DNA from: an uncultured Eubacteriales bacterium | GTDB lineage: Bacteria; Bacillota; Clostridia; TANB77; CAG-508 | Assembly (NCBI GenBank): GCA_949288185.1 | Contig: CASEIZ010000008.1 | Location: 23,054 to 87,053, forward strand | Reading direction: 5' to 3' | Length of the DNA stretch: 64,000 nt | Shown here: positions 53,678 to 61,376 of the stretch, piece after piece | Position numbering within the stretch: position 1 is the first letter of the stretch | Layout of the letters: every line of letters begins with the position of its first letter | The notes under the pieces: model-generated | Seen by the model: the letters and a program-made list of their open reading frames with translations, nothing else | Database searches by the model: none | Told to the model about the DNA's origin: nothing | Program-made: the position numbers and the translations under genes

Positions 53678-54898
53678 ATGGAAGAGAAAAAGAGATATAA
53701 AGTATATAGGACTATCATGCTTATTATTTTAGTAGCATTTGTAACCTTTATACTAACATCAGTAGGATTTTATCAATATTTTGTAAAAGGAGATAGTTTA
53801 AATAAATATTTAACATTCATGACATCTGATGGAAGTCAAGATATTTCACAAACATTAGATACCTATCGAGCAGTTATAGATAAATATTACTTAGGAGATG
53901 TAAATGAAGAAAGTTTAAAAGAAGGAGCTGTAAAAGGATATATTGAGGGATTAGGCGATCCATATACAGAATATATTTCTAAAGAAGATATGGAAGACTA
54001 CATGGAAGATACTATGGGGAATTTTGTAGGAATTGGTATTTACATGACAGAAGACCCAGAAACCAACCAAATTATGGTATTAGCGCCAATAAAAGGTAGT
54101 CCAGCAGAAAAAGCAGGGATTCAACCAGGAGATTATATCGTATCTGTTAATGGAGAACCATGTACAGCAGATGATATGACAGTTATTTCAAACAAAATAA
54201 AGGGAGAAGAAGGAACAACTGTCAAATTACAAATCCTAAGGGGAGAAGAAACATTAGACTTTGAAATTGCAAGAGAAAATATTATTGTTAATCCAGTAGA
54301 AGGAGAAGTATTGGAAAACAATATAGGATATATCGAATTTTCTTCATTTGATGAGAACACAGCAGAAGAATTTAAAACAAGATTTGAAGAATTACAAGCA
54401 CAAGGAATTACCTCTTTAATTATTGATTTAAGGAACAATGGTGGAGGAATTGTGGATGAAGCTTTACAAATAGCAGGATATATTGCAGATAAAGATTCAG
54501 TACTATTGTATGAAGTAGATAAAGATAATAACGAAATAGTAGAAAAAAATGAAAGTAATCCAATTATTAATATGCCAGTCATCATTTTAACAAATGAAAA
54601 TACGGCAAGTTCTTCTGAAATATTGGCAGGAGCATTAAAAGACTTAGGAAAGGCTCGAATAGTAGGAACTACAACATATGGTAAGGGAGTTATTCAACAA
54701 ATATTAACACTTCCAGATGGTAGTGGATTAAAAATAACAACAGAAAAATATTTAACACCAAATAGAACTGAAATCAATAAAGTAGGTATAGAACCAGATG
54801 AAACAGTAGAATTACCTGAAAGTGTAGAAAGTGTATTAAATGTTGATAGAAGCCAAGATACACAATTACAAAAAGCAATAGAAATGTTGACAGAATAA
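53678..54898 (+). CDS. ctpA: S41 carboxyl-terminal processing protease (CtpA/CtpB)
   Basis: A 406-residue membrane-anchored serine protease: N-terminal helix (about 8-32), PDZ domain (APIKGSPAEKAGIQPGDYI, about 125-145), catalytic Ser near 311 in TASSSEILAGA and Lys near 336 in TTYGKGV; NNGGGIVDEA is a family block. Cleaves C-terminal tails of secreted or envelope proteins; in Bacillus CtpB acts in sporulation. ATG 53678 follows AAGGAAGG. Near ftsEX, as in many Firmicutes. Confidence 0.93.
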   Translation: MEEKKRYKVYRTIMLIILVAFVTFILTSVGFYQYFVKGDSLNKYLTFMTSDGSQDISQTLDTYRAVIDKYYLGDVNEESLKEGAVKGYIEGLGDPYTEYISKEDMEDYMEDTMGNFVGIGIYMTEDPETNQIMVLAPIKGSPAEKAGIQPGDYIVSVNGEPCTADDMTVISNKIKGEEGTTVKLQILRGEETLDFEIARENIIVNPVEGEVLENNIGYIEFSSFDENTAEEFKTRFEELQAQGITSLIIDLRNNGGGIVDEALQIAGYIADKDSVLLYEVDKDNNEIVEKNESNPIINMPVIILTNENTASSSEILAGALKDLGKARIVGTTTYGKGVIQQILTLPDGSGLKITTEKYLTPNRTEINKVGIEPDETVELPESVESVLNVDRSQDTQLQKAIEMLTE

Positions 54899-55007
54899 AA
54901 ATTTAAATATATAAATATAATAAGAAAAAGAAAATAAAAGGGAATGTTAGAAAAATTCAAATTTTTTAACGCAAATCAAAACCTTTGTGAAGGGAATGAG
55001 TCGAAAA

Positions 55008-55601
55008 ATGAATTTACCAAATAAACTAACTATATTTAGAGTCATTTTAGTACCAATTATGGTCATTATACCATTTTTTGGAATAGAAGGGAATTTATGG
55101 GGAATACCAATTACATATTTAATTATCGATTTCATATTTATATTGGCTTCATTAACAGATAAATTAGATGGATATTTAGCAAGAAGTAAGAATCAAGTAA
55201 CTGCATTTGGAAAGTTTTTAGATCCGCTAGCTGATAAAATCTTGGTATTGGCAGCAATGCTAATGTTAGTAGAAATGAATAAATTACCAGCTTGGATTCC
55301 AATCATTGTATTAGCAAGAGAATTTTTAGTATCTGGATATAGACTAATTGCAGTAGAAAAAGGTGGAGAAGTAATTGCAGCTTCAAAATGGGGAAAACTA
55401 AAAACAGTTACCCAAATGATAGCCATTATTTTAGCATTTTTAGATTTACATGCATTTGGAACATGTTTTACAGGAAACTTACAAGGTGCTGATTTTGTAT
55501 TAAATGTAGCAGTAACAATTATGATGATTATACAAACCATTGCCACTATTTTTTCTGGAATAGACTATATGAGAGGCATCAAAAAATATATGAAAGATTA
55601 A
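55008..55601 (+). CDS. pgsA: CDP-diacylglycerol-glycerol-3-phosphate 3-phosphatidyltransferase
   Basis: A 197-residue multi-pass membrane enzyme making phosphatidylglycerol phosphate. CDP-alcohol phosphotransferase motif D..DG..AR...G...D...D reads TDKLDGYLARSKNQVTAFG then KFLDPLADK. MNLPNKLTIFRV is the typical N-terminus; ATG 55008 is favoured, although ATG 54996 lies directly at AGGGA and cannot be excluded. Confidence 0.94.
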   Translation: MNLPNKLTIFRVILVPIMVIIPFFGIEGNLWGIPITYLIIDFIFILASLTDKLDGYLARSKNQVTAFGKFLDPLADKILVLAAMLMLVEMNKLPAWIPIIVLAREFLVSGYRLIAVEKGGEVIAASKWGKLKTVTQMIAIILAFLDLHAFGTCFTGNLQGADFVLNVAVTIMMIIQTIATIFSGIDYMRGIKKYMKD

Positions 55602-55690
55602 AATATAATTGATAGAAGCAACATAAAAATTGGCATATAGGTATATAAAAGAAATTTAGATAATAAATATAATATGGAAATAGAAAAAAA

Positions 55691-55730
55691 TGAAATTTGT
55701 ATTGACAAATTTCATTTTCTGCCGTAAGAT
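55691..55730 (+). promoter_or_regulatory. greA promoter embedded in a palindrome
   Basis: TTGACA (55702-55707), 17-base spacer, TAAGAT (55725-55730). The -35 lies in a perfect inverted repeat TGAAATTTGT-ATTG-ACAAATTTCA (55691-55714), which may be the pgsA terminator (A6 before, TTTTCT after), an operator, or both. Confidence 0.75.
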
Positions 55731-55793
55731 ATGGAAAGTATGAAAATACAATAAGAAAGTACAAAATAGTACGCAATTCAAGGAGGAATTACT

Positions 55794-56270
55794 ATGGAAG
55801 AAAAGGAAGTAATATTAACACAAGAGGGGTATAATAATTTAGAGAAGGAGTTAAACTTCTTAAAAACTGAAAAAAGAGCAGATATAGCAGACAGAATAAA
55901 AGTAGCTTTAGGATTTGGAGATTTATCAGAAAATTCAGAATATGACGAAGCAAAAAATGCACAAGCAGAAAATGAAGTAAAAATAGCTGAATTAGAAAAT
56001 AAATTAAGACATGCAAAAATTATAGATGAAAAAGATATAGATACAGAAACAGTTCAAATTGGTAATAAAGTTAAAGTATTAGATGTTGAGTTTGATGAAA
56101 AAATTGAATATACAATTGTTGGTTCCACAGAAGTAAACTTGGCTGAAAATAAAATATCAAATGAATCACCTTTAGGAGAAGCTCTATTAGGTGCCAAGAA
56201 AAATCAAACTGTTGAAGTAAATGCACCTGCAGGTGTTATGAAATATAAAATATTATCAATCAAAAAATAA
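55794..56270 (+). CDS. greA: Transcription elongation factor GreA
   Basis: A 158-residue protein: N-terminal coiled coil (about 8-75) with the acidic tip GDLSENSEYDEAK that enters the RNA polymerase channel to stimulate RNA cleavage, and C-terminal FKBP-like domain ending APAGVMKYKILSI. Full length. Strong AAGGAGG. Confidence 0.97.
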   Translation: MEEKEVILTQEGYNNLEKELNFLKTEKRADIADRIKVALGFGDLSENSEYDEAKNAQAENEVKIAELENKLRHAKIIDEKDIDTETVQIGNKVKVLDVEFDEKIEYTIVGSTEVNLAENKISNESPLGEALLGAKKNQTVEVNAPAGVMKYKILSIKK

Positions 56271-56275
56271 ATAAA

Positions 56276-56332
56276 AAGGAAAATTGGGGACGGACCCATT
56301 TTTCCTTTTTTGCCGTCCCCCGAATTTCCCTT
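56276..56332. repeat. GGGGACG-family terminator between greA and deoD
   Basis: GGAAAATTGGGGACGG and CCGTCCCCCGAATTTCC form inverted halves; AAAGGAAAA/TTTTTCCTTTTTT gives a plus-strand terminator. It lies between two convergent genes and could serve both. Confidence 0.8.
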
Positions 56333-56333
56333 T

Positions 56334-57065
56334 CTAGCATTTTAAACTTGCATCTAATGCAAGTTTTATCATATTATCTAATCCTTTTTCTCTTTCTTCA
56401 GAAGTGGCAGTTTGGGTTTCAAATCTTGAATCAACGACTGTCATTAAACAAGTTGCTTTTTTATTTAGCATTTTGGCATTATAGCATAAAGCAAAAGCTT
56501 CCATTTCTGCACTTAATGGATAAAAGTTTTGGTTATGCACTCTTTCCATAAATTTATCAAAATCTTCTTGTGTCATATATGGATCAAAACTATCATTACA
56601 TATAGTATCACCTTCAATGAGGTTTACATGATTTTCAGTAGCAGTTTCTTTTATGATTTCATTTAATTCTTTGCTAGTGTCAATCAAATGACAATCATCA
56701 TTATTAAATCCTAAAGCATAGGTGCTTTCTGTAAAAATAGATTTTGATAAAACAATATCAAATAAATTTAACTCAGGAACATAAGCGCCACAAGAGCCAA
56801 TTCTAATAATATTTTCAACATCATAAAATTTAAATAATTCAAAAGAATAAATTCCCATACTAGGCATTCCCATTCCAGAAGCCATAACGGTTATTTCTTT
56901 TCCTTTATATTTTCCTGTATAGGCATAGATATTTCTTACTTGGTTAACTAATTTGTAATTATCTAAAAATTTTTCAGCAATATGTTTTGCTCTAAGTGGG
57001 TCACCTGGCATGATAACTGTTTTGGCAATATCTCCTAAATTTGCTTCATTATGTGGTGTAGACAT
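56334..57065 (-). CDS. deoD: Purine-nucleoside phosphorylase, DeoD type
   Basis: A 243-residue hexameric enzyme splitting purine nucleosides with phosphate. MSTPHNEA and MPGDPLRAKHIAE (phosphate-binding Arg), MGMPSMGIYS, RIGSCGAY, LSAEMEAFAL and TVVDS blocks are all typical. RBS AGGAGG. Convergent with greA; own minus-strand promoter at 57241-57269 and a hairpin in the leader. Confidence 0.95.
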   Translation of the reverse strand: MSTPHNEANLGDIAKTVIMPGDPLRAKHIAEKFLDNYKLVNQVRNIYAYTGKYKGKEITVMASGMGMPSMGIYSFELFKFYDVENIIRIGSCGAYVPELNLFDIVLSKSIFTESTYALGFNNDDCHLIDTSKELNEIIKETATENHVNLIEGDTICNDSFDPYMTQEDFDKFMERVHNQNFYPLSAEMEAFALCYNAKMLNKKATCLMTVVDSRFETQTATSEEREKGLDNMIKLALDASLKC

Positions 57066-57146
57066 AGCTTTACCTCCTATAAAATATATTTAAAAATAGT
57101 ATAGCAATAACATAATGAAAAATCAAGCCAAAAGGTAGCTAAAATA

Positions 57147-57183
57147 AAAGAGAAAGTGGTACCGAAGTACTACTTTCTCTTTA
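57147..57183 (-). terminator. Attenuator-like hairpin in the deoD leader
   Basis: AAAGAGAAAGT..GTAC pairs with GTAC..ACTTTCTCTTT (about 15 bp with two bulges). Read on the minus strand it is followed by TTTTATTTT and lies 80 bases upstream of deoD, about 55 bases into its transcript. Confidence 0.65.
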
Positions 57184-57240
57184 CTGGCTATGAGAAGTGA
57201 GACCATTATGGTTTTTTCAAAATTTCTCTAGACCATATAT

Positions 57241-57269
57241 ATTGTATCATATTTTACATAAAAACTCAA
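57241..57269 (-). promoter_or_regulatory. Sigma-A promoter for deoD
   Basis: On the minus strand TTGAGT, 17-base spacer, TACAAT. Confidence 0.65.
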
Positions 57270-57322
57270 TTTGGTTAGATTTTTCTAAGAGGTATAAAAT
57301 TCCAAAAATTTACAAAAAACAC

Positions 57323-57351
57323 TTGCAAAATATAGTTGATTATGATAGTAT
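57323..57351 (+). promoter_or_regulatory. Promoter of coiled-coil gene 1, conserved with gene 2
   Basis: TTGCAA, 17-base spacer, TAGTAT. The surrounding ACAAAAAACACTTGCAAAATATAG is shared with 60390-60416 (quoted core: CACTTGCAAAATATAG). TAGTTAATCTATATATTT downstream is a partial inverted copy of the spacer. Confidence 0.7.
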
Positions 57352-57571
57352 ACATACATAGTTAATCTATATATTTTATTGTTCAAATTTTTTAGTTCTT
57401 ATATTTTAATTTTCGTATTTATATTTATTTAATCCATATTTAATTTATATTTATATTTTAAAATTTTAATCATTTCATTTAATTTTAAGTCAAATTTTAT
57501 TCAAAATTAAAATGTAGTTCATTTGATTATATTTTTAGTTCAAAAATTTTATTCGATTGGAGGTGAGTAGT

Positions 57572-58243
57572 ATGATTAATACGTTAGACGAATTGTGGAC
57601 AAAAATTCAAGTAGAATTTAATAATAGATTTAATGAATCAGAAGAGAAAACAGATAAAAAATTCAAAGACATGGAAACAAAGATAGACCAAAGATTCAAA
57701 GACATGGAAGATAATATAGACCAAAGATTCAAAGAATCAGAGGAAAAGACAGATAAAAGATTCAAAGACATGGAAACAAAGATAGACCAAAGATTCAAAG
57801 AATCAGAGGAAAAGACAGATAAAAGATTCAAAGACATGGAAACAAAGATAGACCAAAGATTCAAAGACATGGAAACAAAGATAGACCAAAGATTCAAAGA
57901 CATGGAAACAAAGATAGACCAAAGATTCAAAGACATGGAAGATAATATAGACCAAAGATTCAAAGAATCAGAGGAAAAGACAGATAAAAAATTCAAAGTC
58001 TTAGAAGATAAGATGGATCAAAACTTTAAGAGAGTTGAAGATAAATTAGATGTTGCAACAAATACAAATATGGCTCAAATATTGAAAACATTAAATGAAA
58101 CAAGAGCAGAATTAACAGAAGTAAAAGAAGGAATAACAGAAAAACTAGATGAATATATTGAAAAAAATGAATTTGAACATAAAACATTTGATTGCAGACT
58201 AGCAGACTTAGAAATAAAATATAAATATGGAAAAAATCTATAA
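57572..58243 (+). CDS. Hendecad-repeat coiled-coil protein 1
   Basis: A 223-residue, highly charged cytoplasmic protein. Residues about 23-154 are twelve near-exact 11-residue repeats (METKIDQRFKD type; 33-bp DNA units from about 57638 to 58033), predicting a long right-handed or straight coiled coil. The unique N-terminus (MINTLDELWTKIQVEFN) and C-terminus (EDKLDVATNTNMAQIL, IEKNEFEHKTFD) are shared with the gene at 60597. ATG 57572 follows GGAGGTG. No membrane segment or catalytic motif. Function unknown; a structural or phage/plasmid-type scaffold is conceivable. Confidence 0.8.
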   Translation: MINTLDELWTKIQVEFNNRFNESEEKTDKKFKDMETKIDQRFKDMEDNIDQRFKESEEKTDKRFKDMETKIDQRFKESEEKTDKRFKDMETKIDQRFKDMETKIDQRFKDMETKIDQRFKDMEDNIDQRFKESEEKTDKKFKVLEDKMDQNFKRVEDKLDVATNTNMAQILKTLNETRAELTEVKEGITEKLDEYIEKNEFEHKTFDCRLADLEIKYKYGKNL

Positions 58244-58315
58244 ATGTAAAAAAATATTTAATATTAAGAACGAATACATAAAATGATATAAGTAAAAATA
58301 ATATAGATATAACGG

Positions 58316-58374
58316 AAAGAGATGCATACAAAATCCTTTTAATTCGGATAAAATGATGTAGTCTCTTTTTTTAA
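58316..58374 (+). terminator. Terminator after coiled-coil gene 1
   Basis: AAAGAGA pairs with TCTCTTT, with inner ATCC/GGAT, then a T-run. The rest of the 299-base gap holds only the argS promoter. Confidence 0.6.
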
Positions 58375-58414
58375 ATACAATAAAATTAAAAAAAATGGAT
58401 AAACAAAATTAGAA

Positions 58415-58443
58415 TTGACTTTTACAGATAAACATAATATAAT
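58415..58443 (+). promoter_or_regulatory. Sigma-A promoter for argS
   Basis: TTGACT, 17-base spacer, consensus TATAAT. Confidence 0.8.
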
Positions 58444-58542
58444 TTTGTCAGAAAAAAGAAAATAACTTTTGAGGTAAGTTAAAAAAATATAATCAAATAC
58501 ATTTTAAAGTTATTCATAAAATTCAAAGAAAGGAAGAAAACC

Positions 58543-60252
58543 ATGATAGATTTTAAACAAACAATTGCAAAAGCCATTGCAGAAGTGGTTAACATAGATG
58601 AAAAAGAATTAGAAAGCTATATTGAAATACCAAAAGATACAAATAATGGAGATTATGCATTTCCATGTTTTCGATTAGCAAAAGAATTAAAAAAAGCACC
58701 TCCAATGATAGCAAATGACATTAAGGAAAAAATACAAATAGATGAAACAATCGTAGAAAAAATAGAAGTAGTAGGAGGTTACTTAAACTTCTATATTCAA
58801 CAAGAACAAATGGTAGAAGAAGTATTAAAAGAAATAGATGTACAAGAAGAATATGGAAAATCAGAAATTGGAAAAGGAAAAAATATTGTCATTGATTATT
58901 CAGCACCTAATATTGCAAAGCCATTTCATATAGGACATTTACGTTCTACGGTCATTGGTGGCGCTTTATATAATATCTATAAATATTTGGGATACCATAC
59001 AATAGGTGTGAATCATTTAGGAGATTATGGAACACAATTTGGTAAATTAATCGAAGGATATAAACTATGGGGAAAAGAATATAACATAGAAGAAGATCCA
59101 ATTAATGAATTAACGAAAATATATATTCGAATTAATCAAGTATGTAAAGAAGATGAAAAAGTACTAGAGCAATGTAGGATGAATTTTAAATTACTAGAAG
59201 ATGGAGATCCATATTGTACAGAAATCTGGGAAAAGTTTAGAGCATTAAGTTTAAAAGAATTCCAAAAAGTTTATGACTTATTAGGAAGCCATTTCGATTC
59301 ATGGAATGGAGAAGCTTTTTATTCAGACAAAATGCCAGAAGTAATTGAAATATTAGAAAAAACAGGAAAATTAGTAGAATCACAAGGAGCTAAAATTATC
59401 GATTTAGAAGATAAAGGAATTCATACACCATGTATTATCCAAAAATCAAATGGATCAACAACATATGCAACAAGGGATTTGGCAGCTATTTTATATAGAG
59501 CCAGAACATATGATTTTGACAAAGCATTATATGTTGTATCATATGAACAAACTTTACATTTTAAACAAGTATTTGAAGTAGCAAAATTATTAGGGATAAA
59601 TGAAAAGTATACAAATGGATTAAAACATGTACCATTTGGAATGGTATCATTACCAACAGGAAAGATGTCAACAAGAGAAGGTAATATTGTAAAACTAGAA
59701 GAGTTGTTAAATGAATCTATTGCAAGAGCAAAGGAAATTATTGAAGAAAAAAATCCAGAATTAGAAGATAAAGATGAAGTGGCTAAAAAAGTAGGAGTAG
59801 GAGCAGTTATTTTTAATGATTTATCAAATAGTAGAATTAAAGATGAAGTATTTGATTGGAATCAAATCTTAAACTTCCAAGGAGAAACAGGACCATATGT
59901 ACAATATACTTTTGTACGTACAAAAAGTGTTTTAGAAAAAGCAGGATATATGCCAACAATAAAAGAAGTTAAATTTGATAAATTATTAGATGAATCATCA
60001 AAAAATATTATTAAATTAATATACAATTTTGAAAATACATTAATTCAAGTAACAGAAAAAGAAGAACCATCTATTTTATCAAGATATCTAATTGATTTAG
60101 CAAAAGCATTTAGTAATTTCTATAATGATAACAAAATATTAGTAGAAGATAAAGATATACAAAATGCTAGAGTATATTTAACATATGCGGTTGGAAAAGT
60201 ATTAAAAACAGGCGCTAATTTATTAGGAATAGAGATGCCAAATAAGATGTAA
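58543..60252 (+). CDS. argS: Arginyl-tRNA synthetase
   Basis: A 569-residue class I synthetase: N-terminal Add1 domain, HIGH motif FHIGHLRST (about 128-136), KMSKS variant KMSTREGN (about 374), and the anticodon-binding DALR domain (ILSRYLIDLAKAFSNFYN). Full length. RBS AAAGGAAG. No T-box was found in its leader. It sits between two paralogous coiled-coil genes. Confidence 0.97.
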   Translation: MIDFKQTIAKAIAEVVNIDEKELESYIEIPKDTNNGDYAFPCFRLAKELKKAPPMIANDIKEKIQIDETIVEKIEVVGGYLNFYIQQEQMVEEVLKEIDVQEEYGKSEIGKGKNIVIDYSAPNIAKPFHIGHLRSTVIGGALYNIYKYLGYHTIGVNHLGDYGTQFGKLIEGYKLWGKEYNIEEDPINELTKIYIRINQVCKEDEKVLEQCRMNFKLLEDGDPYCTEIWEKFRALSLKEFQKVYDLLGSHFDSWNGEAFYSDKMPEVIEILEKTGKLVESQGAKIIDLEDKGIHTPCIIQKSNGSTTYATRDLAAILYRARTYDFDKALYVVSYEQTLHFKQVFEVAKLLGINEKYTNGLKHVPFGMVSLPTGKMSTREGNIVKLEELLNESIARAKEIIEEKNPELEDKDEVAKKVGVGAVIFNDLSNSRIKDEVFDWNQILNFQGETGPYVQYTFVRTKSVLEKAGYMPTIKEVKFDKLLDESSKNIIKLIYNFENTLIQVTEKEEPSILSRYLIDLAKAFSNFYNDNKILVEDKDIQNARVYLTYAVGKVLKTGANLLGIEMPNKM

Positions 60253-60261
60253 TTTAACCTT

Positions 60262-60320
60262 GGTATATACGAAAAATCTTATATATGGACAAGATAAAAA
60301 TTGAGTTTTCTTATACAATA
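60262..60320. repeat. Family B inverted repeat, copy 3
   Basis: GGTATATACGAAAAATC (60262-60278) faces GAGTTTTCTTATACAATA (60303-60320); more diverged than copies 1 and 2. Confidence 0.75.
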
Positions 60321-60404
60321 AGTGTGAAAAGGAAAAGAATGTTCAATACAAAAAGAAAAATAAAGCTAATACATCAAAAAATACCAAAAATTAACAAAAA
60401 ACAC

Positions 60405-60457
60405 TTGCAAAATATAGATAAACATGTTAGAATGCAAACATAGTTTATCTATATTTT
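60405..60457 (+). promoter_or_regulatory. Promoter of coiled-coil gene 2 inside a perfect inverted repeat
   Basis: TTGCAA (60405-60410), 17-base spacer, TAGAAT (60428-60433). AAAATATAGATAAAC (60409-60423) and GTTTATCTATATTTT (60443-60457) are perfect 15-bp inverted arms bracketing the -10 and start site, a candidate operator. Confidence 0.75.
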
Positions 60458-60596
60458 TTTATAGGAAATTTTTATTTCAAAATTTTAATTCTTATGTAGT
60501 TTAAATCAAATTGAATTTATTCATGGTTTCAAGAATATTAATAGCAAAGTATTTAGAAATAAATTAATATTTTTTATTCGAAAGGAGGGATGTAGT

Positions 60597-61151
60597 ATGA
60601 TTGATAATTTGAACCAGTTATGGGACAAAATGCAAATAGAATTCAATAAAATAAGTCAGCAATTTGAGCAAATCGATAAAAGGTTTGAGCAAATCGATAA
60701 AAGGTTTGAGCAAATTGATAAAAGGTTTGAGCAAATCGATAAAAGGTTTGAGCAAATCGATAAAAGGTTTGAGCAAATTGATAAAAGATTCGAGCAAATT
60801 GATAAAAGATTCGAGCAAATTGACGAAAGGTTTGAAGAATATAATCAAGAAATCTTAGATATAAAGAATAATACAAAAAGTGAATTTGCAAAAGTATACA
60901 AAGTTATGGAAGAAGGCTTTAAGAAAATGGATGAAAGATTTGCAAGAATAGAAGATAAATTAGATATTATGACGAATACAAACTTAGCTCAAATATTAAA
61001 CAAATTAGGTGAAACGAAAACTGAAGTAACAGAAACAAAAGAAGAATTAACTAGTAAGTTAGATAAACATATTGAAAAAAATGAATTTGAACATAAGAAA
61101 TTTGATTATCAACTAGCAGATATAAAATTAAAATACAAATATAAGAATTAA
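60597..61151 (+). CDS. Heptad-repeat coiled-coil protein 2
   Basis: A 184-residue paralogue of the gene at 57572. N-terminus MIDNLNQLWDKMQIEFN and C-terminal region (EDKLDIMTNTNLAQIL, IEKNEFEHKKFDYQLAD) match it. The middle is different: eight exact heptads FEQIDKR (last FEQIDER), encoded by 21-bp units at 60663-60830, predicting a two- or three-stranded left-handed coiled coil. GGAGG site. Function unknown. Confidence 0.8.
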   Translation: MIDNLNQLWDKMQIEFNKISQQFEQIDKRFEQIDKRFEQIDKRFEQIDKRFEQIDKRFEQIDKRFEQIDKRFEQIDERFEEYNQEILDIKNNTKSEFAKVYKVMEEGFKKMDERFARIEDKLDIMTNTNLAQILNKLGETKTEVTETKEELTSKLDKHIEKNEFEHKKFDYQLADIKLKYKYKN

Positions 61152-61207
61152 TACAAAGATAGTAAAAAAATAAACTATATAAAAATATAGGTAAGGAAAA
61201 AGGGAAT

Positions 61208-61256
61208 CATATTATGGCTTTCGAATTAAGAAAAAAATAATATGTTTTCTTTTTTA
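61208..61256 (+). terminator. Terminator after coiled-coil gene 2
   Basis: CATATTAT / ATAATATG stem with 21-base loop, then TTTTCTTTTTT. Confidence 0.65.
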
Positions 61257-61306
61257 TGTAAAAATACAGAATTTTACAAAACAAGAAAAGGAATTTGTTA
61301 AAAAAC

Positions 61307-61335
61307 TTGTCAAAAAATAGATAACATAGTATAAT
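61307..61335 (+). promoter_or_regulatory. Sigma-A promoter for the LCP gene
   Basis: TTGTCA, 17-base spacer, consensus TATAAT. Confidence 0.8.
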
Positions 61336-61376
61336 AGAAAAGAAAAAAATAAAAAAGTATACATAGGAGAGAAAAA

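Larger units (their letters stand above)
57066..57571. other. Gene-free region: deoD leader and promoter, coiled-coil gene promoter
   Basis: 506 bases. On the minus strand the deoD leader and promoter; on the plus strand the promoter (57323-57351) of the first coiled-coil gene, followed by about 220 very AT-rich bases of long 5' leader with nothing else recognised. Confidence 0.6.
60253..60596. other. Gene-free region after argS: family B repeat and coiled-coil gene 2 promoter
   Basis: 344 bases with the family B repeat (60262-60320), the promoter and inverted repeat at 60405-60457, and about 125 AT-rich bases of leader. Confidence 0.6.

Noticed and set aside
57147..57183. T-box-like GTGGTACCG on the plus strand
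   Set aside because: No specifier loop or downstream amino acid gene on that strand; the motif is part of a simple palindrome in the deoD leader.
57066..57240. Purine riboswitch upstream of deoD
   Set aside because: The P2/P3 loop sequences of the known aptamer are absent.
60618..60891. Antisense and alternate-frame ORFs across the coiled-coil repeats
   Set aside because: Open frames arise in all phases from a 21-bp repeat; the plus frame alone has RBS, promoter and a conserved paralogue.
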